From Flavobacterium sp. ALD4 (lineage in GTDB: Bacteria; Bacteroidota; Bacteroidia; Flavobacteriales; Flavobacteriaceae): 64,000 nucleotides of DNA. The DNA is taken from contig NZ_PJBJ01000030.1 in NCBI RefSeq assembly GCF_002836475.1, positions 434,001-498,000 of the forward strand, given 5' to 3'. The position numbers and the translations under genes were made by a program. The notes below the pieces were generated by a model. That model was not told the DNA's origin. It made no database searches and worked only from the letters and a program-made list of their open reading frames with translations. Shown here one piece after another: positions 18,601 to 28,569 of the stretch (positions are counted from its first letter, which is position 1; each line of letters starts with the position of its first letter).

Positions 18601-21600
18601 CTGAGTAAAATCATTTCCAAAACGAATAAACCCTACCATTTGGTCATCTCTAAGCGTAGTTTCATTTGGTAATGACTCAGCATGCAAAAACATTTTAAGT
18701 TTTTTAAACTGACGCATGTCAATGCTTACATTTTTGAAAACTGCTCGGGAATCTCCAAGTTCCAATCCGTCACCAGAAACCCTTAACGACAATGATTGTT
18801 CGTTTTGATTGATAATTGTATTATTATTAAACAATTGTTCTCGCTGTACTCCCGGAGGCGTTATGTAATTAATAGGACATCTTTGATTGTTTTCCTGAAC
18901 ATTTACGGCTGCCACGTCTAACTCTGTTCTATCATCGGCTACATTTGTATCATTGAAGTCAAGCGTATTGGTATACCTTCTCCATTCCCCTCTCACTAAA
19001 TCCAAAGCTCCAAAACGTACCGTTACTTCTTGATCAAAACCGGTCATAAACATCCTCATAAAACGAATCGACCTAAAATCTGAAATATTTCCTATCGTGT
19101 TCTCCGGTTGCGTAACAGGTATTTTAAACTGAATCCATCTTGAATCAGTAACTTCACCATTGGGCAATGTGACCTGAGTATCTCTAATATCCGTTATATA
19201 ATTCTTCCCAATAGTAGGGTTCGGCTTGACATCGATGCTATATTCATAATAGGCATTGATAGTATTCATCGTATTATCTCTGTTGATATCCTCAACATCA
19301 GGAACCGTGGATGATCCTCTATTTGCATTGGTGATATCTACCACAGAATTCCCATCAACTCCATTGTAATTTTTATATCGTTCCAATATATTCCCGGAAG
19401 TATTCAAGTAAAAGGTGTAATCATCCGCCGCAGGATCCGCTTCGGAAGCAAAGTTAGTATACACAGCTCCTTCGTTAGCATCAGACAATCCGTCTAACCC
19501 TACATCCTGATTGGATCGATTATTAGCATTAGCATCAAATGCATAGATTAAAGATTGTGAAGCAGGAACATCTCCCCATATTGGTCTTGGATTCACCAGT
19601 ATTTGATCTGGCCCAAGACCATTTTCATATTGTTTCCTTCCGTCTTTTAAAACATCTTCTGATATCTCTCCTAAATTAAAATATAGTTTTCCTGAATTAT
19701 TTTGAGGAATAGCTCCTTTTCCAACATAAGGATCCATTACCCAAAATTGAATGTATTCCACATTCCCTTGCTCAAAATTAGTAGAATTTAAAGATCGCAT
19801 GATTCCTCCAAAATTTTCTGTAGGATTTGCCGCAAAATTTAGGTTATTACTATACGCACCTCTTTCAGAAGGATAATAACTTAAATCCAACGTATTTATT
19901 ACTTGTGATTGTCCTTGCGCAATGTCCGTTAAAGGATAAAGCTCTTCACTGTAGACTCTTCTCGTAGTGTTAAATGACAAGTCGTCATTTGAAATTCCAG
20001 AAGGTTTTTGAGTATAGAACACAGGGTCAATTGAATACCAAGCCAGTCTGGATCTTTTAAAACCATAACTCAAATCATTAGCACTTGCATTAAAATCGTA
20101 ACTACTTCGCGTATTTCTGTCCGGAGTGGAAGACAAACTCCACGAATATGCAGAACGCATGTCGATGGTAGTTTGAGACCCTTCGAAATCATCGACATAG
20201 ATAGTAGACTCCCCTTCAAACTGGTCTGCTTTTGGCGAATCCGGTTTTAAAAATGCTATTTCTCCCCTTACAGATAAGTTTGACGGCACATCTGTATCGA
20301 CGTTTGGTAACTTATTCACTAATCTAGTCAAAAAAGGAACTTCTGTAGAAAAATTAGTATTGAATCCAAAAATAGTATTGTTGACCGATTCCTGACCAAA
20401 ACTTGATTTCTGAGTGAACGGTCGTTCAGACATTTTTAAAAAAGTACCACCAACCAAAAAGTTATCTGAAATTTTATGCTCTACATTTACGCCCATAAAA
20501 CGTCTGGTTTGCTGACCAAAAACCGAATTGTTTTCTAAAGAAACATTAATTGGCGTATTTGAAGCCTGTAGTGCGGGATCTAAAATTTGAACCCTCCCCA
20601 ATTGATAATTCACGCTGTAATCGACTCCTTCCACTAAAATTCTTCCGCCTGCAGTAACAACAACAGAACCCCTTGGCACATTAAATGCCCCAATTGGTAT
20701 TCCATCACCGCCCGTCGATTTATACTTCCCTCTTAAAAGAAATTTGTTTTTTTCACTGTCTTGCAGCGCGCCTGATTGTGTGTTGCGATACATGTTTCTA
20801 AAAACATATTTCTTTTGATTTGGATTATAAGTGCTGGCATCGTTATAATTTTCTCCTGAACCCGTATTAGATAGTTTAGAAAACAGTAATTCCCCAAATG
20901 GTTCTTTGGTTGTAAATATTAGTCGCCCATTTTGAGAATCAACCGTAATACCTTGCAAAAAGTCAAAAAAACCATCACCTCCGGTTTGCGGGTCATTATT
21001 ATAATTCAATTTATCTAAATTGAACACTTTCAATAATGGTGTTTCTGCAACTCGATTACCAGGTGTTGGGCTAGGGGGAAAAGGGCTTCCAGGTACTTCA
21101 GTTATGTAATTTAACGGAGACGGGTCTGTATAAAGGATATTGAACCTGAAGTCTTCTTGCTTCACCTGATAGGCTCCGGGAATTTGATAGATGTTTTTCA
21201 TCATCAAATTCCAAACCGGGTTTTTAACATTGGTTAAATTGCTTTTCAGCATTTTCAATATTAAGCTTTGCGTGATAATTGCCTGATTTGAGGGGGTGTT
21301 ACCAGTAACAATGGTTGCATCTACACCGTCATTCCCAAACTCTCCCACCTGGTATGCTTTGTCACCAATAGTATATTGATAGGCTACTGCTAGAACCTCG
21401 TCATTAGCCAGTCTTTGTTGTAGCGAAATATAACCTAATTGGGCATTATACGTATATTCATTAGGGTTCAGTTTTCTGGCATTTTCTAATTTTGAATAAT
21501 CTTGCCCTTCACTTACAGTGACATTAAACCCTGAACTTGAAGTTACGATTTCGCGAATGTTTTTGTTAAGCAAACCTGTTCCAGCTAAAATTTGCGCAGG

Positions 21601-22761
21601 ATCATAATCGTTATTTGCGTTATTGGAAGGGGTGTCAAAAGGGCTATTGAACATCCCTGTTGAAGGATCCAAAACTACCACTTCATTGTCGGGAATCCCT
21701 GATAGTTGCCCTTCTCCTAAATCTTGAAGCGCAATGATATTCCTTAAATTATTAGAAGTGGTATTTACTCGAGTTTGTCTATTAGTGACCCAAATTTCTA
21801 ATCTTGAAATTTGAACCCTGCTGTCAATAAACGGATAGTTTTTTAATGAAGCATCGTATTTGTTTCTAAAATACTGGGATAAGAAAAAGTGTCTGTCACT
21901 ATCATAATCGAGTGCAAAAATATCAAAATCCTGTATTGTACCGCCACCCTGAGATACCACACTTTTTGTCTGTGATTTTTGTTCTGAAAAAACACCAGTA
22001 ACGGTTGTTTTTCCAAACTGCAATTGGGTCTTCACCCCAAACAAACTTTGTGCCCCTCTAATTAATGAGCTATTCAAAGGCATACTTACATTTCCGACTT
22101 CAATTTTTTGAATAATATCATCTTCTGAAGGAGCATATTCTAATTTAAATAAATTTTGAAATGCAAAAGTGGATTGTGTATCATAGTTGGCGTTTACATT
22201 AAGTCTTGTACCTACTTTCCCCATTAAACTCATGCTTATCCTTTGGTTGAAGTCAAAAGACAAATTGGATCTGTTTCTTGGAGAAAAAGACGGATTGTCC
22301 TGCTTTGTGTAGCGCACCCCCAAGTCCATTTCTACGGAACCGGTAGGCTTAACATCGATCGTATTACTACCAAAAATTGATTCAAAAAGACTTGAATTTA
22401 CATAATATTTTGGCAACAGATCTTTTTTGGCAGCTTCACTACCTTCTTTTTTACCGTCGATAGCATCAGTCTTTTGCTTGAAATAATCTCTCATTGATTC
22501 TTTCAGCACTAAACTCTCATACTCTTTTGGAGTTAATATGATTGGATAATTAATGGAAAAACCATCAACTGAATTGGTGTAAATATACCTATTGGTAGCC
22601 GGGTCGTACGTATAAGCAGACAGGACACTCTGAGGATCTTTTATTTGGACTTTTCCTAAAGCAAAACCAGTTTTTGTGGTATCTTGAGTTTGTTCATTTA
22701 CCTGAGCCAGCGATACCGAACCACAAAATAAAACAATCAAAAAAGTACAAATTTTACGCAT
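15616..22761 (-). CDS. sprA: Cell surface protein SprA, type IX secretion translocon
   Basis: SprA is the giant outer-membrane barrel through which type IX secretion substrates leave; it is needed for gliding and adhesin export. The 2381-residue length is right for the family. A signal peptide ([18 protein letters not shown]) leads into repeated beta-rich SprA segments. Recognisable stretches are [14 protein letters not shown] near residue 860, WIQFKIPV, and a C-terminal run of barrel strands ending in [10 protein letters not shown]. No frameshift or internal stop was seen. It begins 25 bases after ruvA and probably shares its transcript. Substrates with T9SS C-terminal domains are not obvious in this window. 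Confidence 0.97.
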   Translation of the reverse strand: MRKICTFLIVLFCGSVSLAQVNEQTQDTTKTGFALGKVQIKDPQSVLSAYTYDPATNRYIYTNSVDGFSINYPIILTPKEYESLVLKESMRDYFKQKTDAIDGKKEGSEAAKKDLLPKYYVNSSLFESIFGSNTIDVKPTGSVEMDLGVRYTKQDNPSFSPRNRSNLSFDFNQRISMSLMGKVGTRLNVNANYDTQSTFAFQNLFKLEYAPSEDDIIQKIEVGNVSMPLNSSLIRGAQSLFGVKTQLQFGKTTVTGVFSEQKSQTKSVVSQGGGTIQDFDIFALDYDSDRHFFLSQYFRNKYDASLKNYPFIDSRVQISRLEIWVTNRQTRVNTTSNNLRNIIALQDLGEGQLSGIPDNEVVVLDPSTGMFNSPFDTPSNNANNDYDPAQILAGTGLLNKNIREIVTSSSGFNVTVSEGQDYSKLENARKLNPNEYTYNAQLGYISLQQRLANDEVLAVAYQYTIGDKAYQVGEFGNDGVDATIVTGNTPSNQAIITQSLILKMLKSNLTNVKNPVWNLMMKNIYQIPGAYQVKQEDFRFNILYTDPSPLNYITEVPGSPFPPSPTPGNRVAETPLLKVFNLDKLNYNNDPQTGGDGFFDFLQGITVDSQNGRLIFTTKEPFGELLFSKLSNTGSGENYNDASTYNPNQKKYVFRNMYRNTQSGALQDSEKNKFLLRGKYKSTGGDGIPIGAFNVPRGSVVVTAGGRILVEGVDYSVNYQLGRVQILDPALQASNTPINVSLENNSVFGQQTRRFMGVNVEHKISDNFLVGGTFLKMSERPFTQKSSFGQESVNNTIFGFNTNFSTEVPFLTRLVNKLPNVDTDVPSNLSVRGEIAFLKPDSPKADQFEGESTIYVDDFEGSQTTIDMRSAYSWSLSSTPDRNTRSSYDFNASANDLSYGFKRSRLAWYSIDPVFYTQKPSGISNDDLSFNTTRRVYSEELYPLTDIAQGQSQVINTLDLSYYPSERGAYSNNLNFAANPTENFGGIMRSLNSTNFEQGNVEYIQFWVMDPYVGKGAIPQNNSGKLYFNLGEISEDVLKDGRKQYENGLGPDQILVNPRPIWGDVPASQSLIYAFDANANNRSNQDVGLDGLSDANEGAVYTNFASEADPAADDYTFYLNTSGNILERYKNYNGVDGNSVVDITNANRGSSTVPDVEDINRDNTMNTINAYYEYSIDVKPNPTIGKNYITDIRDTQVTLPNGEVTDSRWIQFKIPVTQPENTIGNISDFRSIRFMRMFMTGFDQEVTVRFGALDLVRGEWRRYTNTLDFNDTNVADDRTELDVAAVNVQENNQRCPINYITPPGVQREQLFNNNTIINQNEQSLSLRVSGDGLELGDSRAVFKNVSIDMRQFKKLKMFLHAESLPNETTLRDDQMVGFIRFGNDFTQNFYQIEIPLKVTVPPASGTSDCSPLSAEEVWPEENEIDLSLALLTQLKIMAMSVDLSTLPLDGIYYQNEDELNSALGNKPNKLRLGIKGNPNFGLVRTLMVGVKSNETRQDLKGEVWFNELRLADMDNQGGMAAVLSVDSNLADFATISATGKKSTIGFGALEQGPNERSREDIQQYNIVTNINLGKLLPPKWGVNLPFNYAIGEETITPEYDPFNQDIKLKQLLDNTTDSAEKDNISSRAIDYTKRMSINFIGVRKQRSPEQKQHVYDPENFTFSQSYNKVERHDFEIEDYVDQQVNSSVDYAFSFQPKPIEPFKKTEFMKKSSYWKLLSDFNFNYLPSNISFNTNINRQYNRQQFRQVDVQGIGLDPLYRRNFAFNYQYGFNYNLTKSLKLSYTASSNNIVKNYLNEDNEPIDSFTIWDSYWDIGSPNQHMQQLVLNYEIPINKIPLFSFVKANYSYTGDYNWRKSSNAFSQLKDIGIPDLGNTVQNARSNNLNTSFNMEMLYKYLGLTKNSGKPTNRQKAPAPKPGEKVSNTSTKSQAQNNEFINGLMGVLTSVKNIQVNYTENSGTVLPGYTPSVGFLGSSRPSLGFTFGSQDDVRYEAAKNGWLTNYQEFNQNFTQVTNKMFKATANVDLFPDLKIDLAADRSYSKNFSEQYNVLDGQYYSLSPYTYGLFSISTVLIKTSFSTSDENSSAAFDNFRTNRLVIANRLASERGIDINNPSNLDSDGYPLGLGKNNQAVLLPAFMAAYSGSDASGVSTGIFRSIPIPNWAVKYSGLMRYDLFKRNFKRFSLQHNYRASYTINQYRSNFDYDKTPDGVDASGNFFNKTIMSNVNLVEQFSPLIRMDFELKSSLKILTEIKKDRALSMSFDNNLLTEVKGIEYVVGLGYRFKDVIFSSRLADNPSGIIKGDINMKADFSYRNNQTIVRYLDYDNNQLAGGQNIWSLKLTADYAFSKNLTAIFYYDHSFSKAVISTSFPLTNVRSGFTLRYNFGN

Positions 22762-22786
22762 ACAATTCGTGTTTTTAAGTTTGGTT

Positions 22787-23368
22787 TTATAAGTTTTTTA
22801 AAGCTTTCTTAATAATAGATTCCACAGAAGCATCTGGGTCTTCTTTCACTATTTTCTCGATAATTTTTTCTGATGTTTTTCTCACAAAACCTAAAACCTC
22901 CAAAGCTGATAACGCCTCATCTCGGTTTGTATTGCTTTGCGACATTGAAACTTCATCTAAATCATATAATTTCAATACTTTGTCTTTCAAATCAAGTATC
23001 ACCCTTTGAGCGGTTTTACTGCCAATTCCTTTAATCGACTGTATCGTAACAACATCACCTGATGCAATTGCATTTGTAATCTGTTTTGGATCTAATGAAG
23101 ACAACATTGTTCTGGCTATGCTGGCTCCAATACCTGAAACTGAAAGTAACATTTTAAAAATCTCTCTTTCTGACTTTTCAATAAATCCAAATAAAGTATG
23201 TGCATCTTCTTTTATTTGAAGATGAGTAAACAGTTTTATAAAATCAGCATCTGGGAGCAAAGAATAGGTATGTAGCGAGATGTTTACGTGATACCCTATA
23301 CCAGCACAATCAATGATTACATGTGTTGGTGTTTTTTCTACTAATTTACCTTGTAAATGTGCTATCAT
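22787..23368 (-). CDS. ruvA: Holliday junction branch migration protein RuvA
   Basis: Binds Holliday junctions as a tetramer and loads the RuvB motors during recombinational repair. The 193-residue protein has an OB-fold N-terminus (MIAHLQGKLVEKTPTHVIID), tandem helix-hairpin-helix motifs (VSGIGASIARTMLS and IKGIGSKTAQRVILDLKDK), and a RuvB-binding C-terminal three-helix domain (DEALSALEVLGF). It sits between maeB and sprA. Its partner ruvB lies about 10 kb away at 33681-34703, so the two are not in one operon here. Confidence 0.97.
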   Translation of the reverse strand: MIAHLQGKLVEKTPTHVIIDCAGIGYHVNISLHTYSLLPDADFIKLFTHLQIKEDAHTLFGFIEKSEREIFKMLLSVSGIGASIARTMLSSLDPKQITNAIASGDVVTIQSIKGIGSKTAQRVILDLKDKVLKLYDLDEVSMSQSNTNRDEALSALEVLGFVRKTSEKIIEKIVKEDPDASVESIIKKALKNL

Positions 23369-23411
23369 TTAATTGTTTTGTATTTAATATAAATTAAGAA
23401 TTTTTAGAATT

Positions 23412-23451
23412 AAAAAAAGCACTCCGTGATGCATACGGAGTGCTTTTTTTT
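23412..23451 (-). terminator. Intrinsic terminator of maeB
   Basis: AAAAAAAGCACTCCGT and ACGGAGTGCTTTTTTT form a 16-bp perfect stem with a 7-base loop. T-runs flank it on both strands, but the only arriving transcript is maeB. Confidence 0.9.
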
Positions 23452-23462
23452 AAAAAAAAATT

Positions 23463-25745
23463 CTACTTATTTTTTTTCTTCTGTTTTTCCTGAGCATCAA
23501 TAACGGCAATGGCCGCCATATTAACCATTTCTTCTACGCTTGCTCCCAATTGAAAGATATGCACTGGTTTCCCCATACCTAACATAATTGGCCCAATCGA
23601 ATCCACCTGGTTTAATTCTTTCAATAATTTATAAGTAATATTAGCAGAATCAAGGTTTGGAAAAATCAAAGTATTCACTTTTTTACCGGCCAGTTTAGAA
23701 AATGGAAACTTTTCTTTCAACATCTCAGGATTCAAAGCGAAATCCGCCTGAACCTCTCCGTCAATAACCATTTCTGGGTGATTTTTATGTAAATAAGCTA
23801 CAGCCTCTCGTACTTTTGCTGCACTTGGATCTGTAGAAGACCCAAAGTTTGAAAATGAAACCATGGCAATAACTGGTTCAACACCAAACATTCTGGCGGT
23901 TTTCGCAGTCATAATAGCAATTTTGGCAAGATCATCGGCAGTGGGGTCAATATTTATGGCAGTATCTGACAAAAACATCGGCCCACGCTTTGTCATCATC
24001 ATATTTGTAGTGGCAACAATAGATGCTCCCGGTGCTTTATCGATAAGTTGCAACATCGGTTTAACCACTGATGAATAACTTCGGGTATATCCTGTAACTA
24101 AACCATCTGCTTCACCTTCATTCACCATCATTGCTGCAAAATAGTTTCTTTCGCGCATTAATTTTTGAGCATCCAACAAAGAGATTCCTCTTCTTTTTCT
24201 GGCTTCCCAGTACTTAATTGCAAATCTATTTCTTCGCTCGTCTTCTTCAAAAATTTTAGTGTCTATAATCTCGACTTCGGTTTCAAAACCTAATTCTTTT
24301 TTCAACTCTATTATTATTTCCATATTACCCAATAAAATGGGCTGGCCTATGCCTTCGTCTAAAACAATTTGGGCTGCTTTTAGAACATCTAAATGATCGG
24401 CTTCTGCAAATACGATTTTTTTAGGATCGATTTTAGCTCTATTGGTAATTAATCGAACCATTTTATTATCATTACCCAATCGGTCTAAAAGCTCCTCCTC
24501 GTATTTATCCCAATCCGTAATAGGATTTAGGGCAACTCCAGAATCCATTGCTGCTTTTGCTACTGCTGGTGCAACAACACTAATCAGTCTTGGATCAAAT
24601 GGAGAAGGTATAATATAATCACGTCCAAAAATCAATTTGGTCGCACCGTAAGCAATATTTACTTGTTCAGGAACATATTCTTTTGCTAAAGCGGCAAGCG
24701 CTCTGACAGCCGCCATTTTCATAGCTTCATTAATTTTTGTAGCACGAACATCTAATGCACCACGGAATATATAGGGAAACCCGAGGACATTATTAACCTG
24801 ATTAGGATAATCTGATCTTCCCGTAGCCATAATAATATCTGTCCGAGTAGCTTTCGCTAAATGATAATCTATTTCAGGAACCGGATTTGCCATTGCAAAA
24901 ACAATAGGATTGTCTGCCATTGATAGCAACATCTCAGCAGAAAGAACATTTCCTGCAGAAAGTCCTAAAAAAACATCTGCTCCTTTTATCGCCTCCGCTA
25001 ATGTCAAGCCTTTTGTTTCAATTACGTACTGTTTTTGTATTAATGACAAATCTGTTCTGTCTTTAGACAAAACTCCGTCTTTATCAAACATGATAATATT
25101 TGCCGCACTAACTCCCAGCTGTACATATAAATTTGCACAAGCTAAAGCTGCAGAACCTGCGCCAGAAACTATTATTTTCGCATTCTCAATTTTCTTATCT
25201 GCTAATTCGAGTGCATTTAACAAGGCGGCAGATGAAATGATTGCCGTCCCATGCTGATCATCATGCATTACGGGTATGTCAAGTTCTTCGACCAATCGCC
25301 TTTCAATTTCGAATGACTCAGGAGCTTTAATGTCTTCTAAATTTATTCCTCCAAAAGTAGGGGCAATCGCTTTAACTGTCTCAATGAATTTGTCGATATC
25401 CTTAACATCTACTTCAATATCAAAAACATCGATATCAGCAAAGATTTTAAACAATAGCGCTTTGCCTTCCATCACCGGCTTTGAAGCTTCAGGACCAATA
25501 TCTCCGAGCCCTAAAACTGCCGTTCCATTTGTAATAACTGCAACTAAATTACCTTTAGCTGTATATTTGTATACATTATTGACATCTTTTGCAATTTCTA
25601 AGCAAGGCTCTGCCACGCCTGGTGTGTAGGCTAAAGACAAATCTCTTTGTGTTGCGTATTTCTTTGTTGGAACTACCTGTATTTTACCGGGAGTTGGCTT
25701 CGCGTGATATAATAGTGCCTCTCTTCTCTTGCTGTTCTGATTCAT
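23463..25745 (-). CDS. maeB: NADP-dependent malic enzyme with phosphotransacetylase-like domain
   Basis: Oxidatively decarboxylates malate to pyruvate and forms NADPH. The 760 residues comprise an N-terminal malic domain (ATQRDLSLAYTPGVAEPC, DDQHGTAI), an NAD(P)-binding Rossmann domain with GAGSAALACANLY near residue 197, and a C-terminal PTA/PTB domain from about residue 430 (IVFAEADHLDVLKAA, LVTGYTRSY, IGPIMLGMGKPVHI). This MaeB hybrid layout is standard, and the C-terminal domain is regulatory, not a working phosphotransacetylase, in studied members. It is monocistronic, with a promoter at 25770-25803 and its own terminator. Confidence 0.96.
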   Translation of the reverse strand: MNQNSKRREALLYHAKPTPGKIQVVPTKKYATQRDLSLAYTPGVAEPCLEIAKDVNNVYKYTAKGNLVAVITNGTAVLGLGDIGPEASKPVMEGKALLFKIFADIDVFDIEVDVKDIDKFIETVKAIAPTFGGINLEDIKAPESFEIERRLVEELDIPVMHDDQHGTAIISSAALLNALELADKKIENAKIIVSGAGSAALACANLYVQLGVSAANIIMFDKDGVLSKDRTDLSLIQKQYVIETKGLTLAEAIKGADVFLGLSAGNVLSAEMLLSMADNPIVFAMANPVPEIDYHLAKATRTDIIMATGRSDYPNQVNNVLGFPYIFRGALDVRATKINEAMKMAAVRALAALAKEYVPEQVNIAYGATKLIFGRDYIIPSPFDPRLISVVAPAVAKAAMDSGVALNPITDWDKYEEELLDRLGNDNKMVRLITNRAKIDPKKIVFAEADHLDVLKAAQIVLDEGIGQPILLGNMEIIIELKKELGFETEVEIIDTKIFEEDERRNRFAIKYWEARKRRGISLLDAQKLMRERNYFAAMMVNEGEADGLVTGYTRSYSSVVKPMLQLIDKAPGASIVATTNMMMTKRGPMFLSDTAINIDPTADDLAKIAIMTAKTARMFGVEPVIAMVSFSNFGSSTDPSAAKVREAVAYLHKNHPEMVIDGEVQADFALNPEMLKEKFPFSKLAGKKVNTLIFPNLDSANITYKLLKELNQVDSIGPIMLGMGKPVHIFQLGASVEEMVNMAAIAVIDAQEKQKKKNK

Positions 25746-25769
25746 TTTTTTAGATTTTATTCTAGCTCA

Positions 25770-25803
25770 CAAAGATATAAGAGTAACTTTAATAAGTAGG
25801 CAA
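25770..25803 (-). promoter_or_regulatory. Putative promoter of maeB
   Basis: Minus strand TATCTTTG (TAnnTTTG) at 25770-25777, with a TTG at 25801-25803 separated by 23 bases. This is at the long end of the accepted spacing. Confidence 0.4.
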
Positions 25804-25844
25804 TTCTCCTATTCTTTTATAAAAAAACAACCGTTCTCTGATAT

Positions 25845-25878
25845 AAAAAAAAATAGCCAGACTAATTTTCAGCTATTT
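25845..25878 (-). terminator. Intrinsic terminator of the broken CBS gene
   Basis: On the minus strand AAATAGC and GCTATTT pair around a 14-base loop and run into nine T residues. It lies 59 bases past the stop of the CBS pseudogene and still looks functional. Confidence 0.55.
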
Positions 25879-25936
25879 ACGATACTATTTCTATTCTTAA
25901 TTATGTTTTTTTTTCATTAATATAATAATCCAAATA

Positions 25937-26335
25937 CTAAATTGTTTCTTTTTGAATTTCTATGATAGATTTCACTACATCTCCTATCGAAATCACACCC
26001 AAAACCGCATTGTTTTAAAGAACTGGTAAATGTCTGATTCTTTTTGTACTCATCAATTCCACACAATAATCAAGATTATCTGTTGATTTAACCGTAATAA
26101 AATCTCGCGCCATGATTTCATGTACAAGACTATCTTTGAAAGCTTTGTTTTTCAATACAATTTTTCTGGCGTAATCTCTTTCAGAAAGCACTCCTTAAAG
26201 TACATTATCCTCAATTACTAAAACAGCTCCTATTTTTTTCTCTCCCATTACTTTTAAGGCTTCATAAACCGTAATGCTTGAAACGATAGAGTAAACAACA
26301 TTTCCCTTTGCGCTAAATATTTGACTTACAGTCAC
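25937..26335 (-). pseudogene. CBS-domain protein, broken by two nonsense codons
   Basis: Read from a GTG at 26335 to a TAG at 25937, one frame of 133 codons gives a complete two-CBS-domain protein: EALKVMGEKKIGAVLVIEDN, then GVLSERDYARKI, MARDFITVKSTDNLDYC, STKRIRHLPVL and GVISIGDVVKSIIE. Two in-frame TAA codons interrupt it, after DNVL and after HLPVL, each at a site where family members usually have Gln or Glu (CAA or GAA). There is no frameshift, so decay is recent. Intact relatives bind adenosyl ligands and act as energy-sensing modules. A sequencing error at both sites is unlikely but possible. Confidence 0.85.
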
Positions 26336-26490
26336 CTTAAAAATTTTAGTTGATTATAAAGTTAAAAAAAACAGGCCATAAATAGTTGCTTTTTTATAAA
26401 AAAATTAGTCAACAAAAAATCTTCCGATAAAGCACAGTATTCAATTTCGCATAAAATCCATTATTCAAAATTCGCAAACTATCTTACTAA

Positions 26491-26892
26491 GATGCATTTA
26501 CTATCCAAGGCCTCCTTCCTGATATATTCGGATTAAGTACCAACCCAATCGAGAAGTATCGTACTTATCCAAAATAAAATGGCGAAAGAAATACAGAAAG
26601 AGTATTAGGCTGTAAACTAAAAGTTAAATTGGCTTATTGTCAAAAGAAGGTAATCAAAAAAGAGGAAAACCACATTGAGAAAAAATTCACAAAAGAAAAA
26701 GCAAAATACAAACTCCAATAATTCAAAGTAGAAATTGACAATACTCCCAGTCATAATTATGTATAATACTTCCTTGATGGATGTCTTACAATAATCTGAT
26801 TCAGAATTTCTAATAGCAGTTCCGTTTTTCTGGAGAACTAGTCTATAAGGTATCAAATAACCAAATAATTATTCATTCTTGATATTCCTTAA
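26491..26892 (+). pseudogene. Possible decayed ORF, unrecognised
   Basis: One plus-strand frame reads DAFTIQGLLPDIFGLSTN-PIEKYRTYPK, stop, a run of about 45 codons rich in Lys (VLGCKLKVKLAYCQKKV), stop, FKVEIDNTPSHNYV, stop, YFLDGCLTII, and further stops before 26892. The fragments share a single frame, which is suggestive, but I recognise no family and AT-rich DNA can produce this by chance. It sits between the susD terminator and the CBS pseudogene. It may be a lost member of the Sus locus; that is speculation. Confidence 0.25.
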
Positions 26893-26960
26893 AAGTGATA
26901 CTATTAAACGCTTACTTGTGATTCTTAATAACGAATTTGAAAAACTCTTTTAACTGCAAA

Positions 26961-26990
26961 AAAAATCAACGCCTTACGACGTTGATTTTT
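26961..26990 (-). terminator. Intrinsic terminator of susC-susD
   Basis: AAAAATCAACG and CGTTGATTTTT form an 11-bp perfect stem with loop CCTTACGA. On the minus strand it is followed by T residues. It lies 24 bases past the susD stop, so no hydrolase gene follows in the transcript. Confidence 0.85.
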
Positions 26991-27013
26991 TTTTATAGTA
27001 TTTAATCTAATTA

Positions 27014-28546
27014 TTAGTACCCTGGGTTCTGATCTGCGTTAGTTAGCGCATCATTCAAGTTAATTTCGTTAACCGGAATAGGAAACAGATTATTTTTTGC
27101 AGTATAACCAGTTCCTGCTAATTCAGTACTGGCCTTACCCCATCTTACTAGATCCCAAAAGCGTTGACCTTCAAAGGCAAGTTCTAAAAACTTTTCGTTA
27201 GCAATGGCATCAAATAAAGCTGTCCCACTAAGTGTTGGTGACACATCTGCCAGGCCAGCTCTTTTTCTAACTTTGTTTAATTCGATTCTTGCTTGGGCAT
27301 CTAGATTTGGAGTCGCTTTGTTATAAGCCTCAGCAGCTAATAATAGCACTTCTGAATATCTTAACAACCTCCAGTTTGTTGTGTAATTCAACTCTTGAAT
27401 TCCAGCTTCATTTGTGTCAGAAGTACGAGTAGCATATTTTGTTCTAATCGCACCTTGATAATCCCAAGGGGAACCGGCTCTACCTCCTCCTTTAGCAACA
27501 AGTTCAGCTTCAGTCATAACAGTGGCTGCTTTTCTGTTTACATCACCTGCCGCCTGAAAGGCATTAACAATTTTAGCTGTAGGTAGATTAAATCCCCATC
27601 CATTTATAAGTCCTGTCCCTGCAAGATTAAAAACTCCATCTCCTCGAGGTCCCATTAATTGAACGTGTAAATTACTTTCCATTCTACCACCCCAAACAAC
27701 ATTACCCCAGTCATATCCTTTAGTAGAAATATAACCTAACTCAAATAAAGACTCTTTACCAAACTCTGATTTTACTGACCATACATCTGCAGGAGTTGCC
27801 TCTAATCCGTACGCTGGATTTGAAATAACTGCAGCCAGGTAAGGAATAGCCTCAGAATATTTTCCTTCAAAAACTAATACTTTACCTAATAAGGCTTGAG
27901 CAGTAGCATTTGAAACTCTAAAATTCTGCTTAACGGCTCCTCTAGATGGTAAACCAGCGATAGCATCTATTAAATCTTTCTTTACTTGGACATAAATAGC
28001 AGCTCTTGGGCTTTTTGCTAATCCAAAGGCTTTAGCATTCAACTCTGTTGGGTTTGTTAAACGTAAAGGAACATCACCCCACATAGTGGTTAATTCGAAG
28101 TAGCAATATGCTCTAATAAATTTAGCCTCGGCTAAAACAAATTGTTTATTAGTTAGAGATCCTGCTTCAGCCTTATTAATAATTGCATTAGACAACGCAA
28201 TTGTTCTATAATATAAATTCCAAACACTCAATATACTTGCGTTTGATACAGATACATTTGTGTAATCATCAATATCCTGTAGTTGTGGTTGATCGGTAGA
28301 ACTACCTCCTCCTGCATTAGCCTCATCTCCTGGTAGTACCTTTAAAAAATAAGCACTTGACCAGTCTTTAGCATAATTGTATTGCATTAAGTCATACAAA
28401 CCTATAAGGGCTTGTTCTGCATTTTCTTCCTTGTTAAGAAAGGTATCGCTTTCTAAAACACCCACGGGGGCGATTTCCACAAAATCATTACTACACCCTA
28501 CACTTATAAAAAGCATAACTATAGTACCGTACATTAATTTTTTCAT
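27014..28546 (-). CDS. SusD/RagB family nutrient-binding outer membrane lipoprotein
   Basis: A surface lipoprotein that captures a glycan or peptide and closes as a lid over its SusC partner. The 510 residues begin with a lipoprotein signal (YGTIVMLFISVGC, Cys near 18). N-terminal SusD-like features include TFLNKEENAEQALIGLYDLM. TPR-like helices follow (FIRAYCYFELTTMWGDVPL), and the C-terminal family block contains TNWRLLRYSEVLLLAAEAYN, LNKVRKRAGL and NEKFLELAFEGQRFWDLVRW. It ends with NADQNPGY, close to the classic SusD terminus. It follows susC by 23 bases. The substrate cannot be told from sequence. Confidence 0.95.
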   Translation of the reverse strand: MKKLMYGTIVMLFISVGCSNDFVEIAPVGVLESDTFLNKEENAEQALIGLYDLMQYNYAKDWSSAYFLKVLPGDEANAGGGSSTDQPQLQDIDDYTNVSVSNASILSVWNLYYRTIALSNAIINKAEAGSLTNKQFVLAEAKFIRAYCYFELTTMWGDVPLRLTNPTELNAKAFGLAKSPRAAIYVQVKKDLIDAIAGLPSRGAVKQNFRVSNATAQALLGKVLVFEGKYSEAIPYLAAVISNPAYGLEATPADVWSVKSEFGKESLFELGYISTKGYDWGNVVWGGRMESNLHVQLMGPRGDGVFNLAGTGLINGWGFNLPTAKIVNAFQAAGDVNRKAATVMTEAELVAKGGGRAGSPWDYQGAIRTKYATRTSDTNEAGIQELNYTTNWRLLRYSEVLLLAAEAYNKATPNLDAQARIELNKVRKRAGLADVSPTLSGTALFDAIANEKFLELAFEGQRFWDLVRWGKASTELAGTGYTAKNNLFPIPVNEINLNDALTNADQNPGY

Positions 28547-28569
28547 AATTTATTGTTGTTTTTTTAAAA

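Noticed and set aside
24910..25629. Two plus-strand ORFs of about 115 codons opposite maeB
   Set aside because: They lie wholly inside the conserved malic enzyme gene on the other strand and show no family motif.
26617..26856. 79-codon minus-strand ORF near the susD end
   Set aside because: The sequence is a Phe/Leu/Ile-rich antisense reading of the Lys-rich plus-strand fragments; no recognisable domain.
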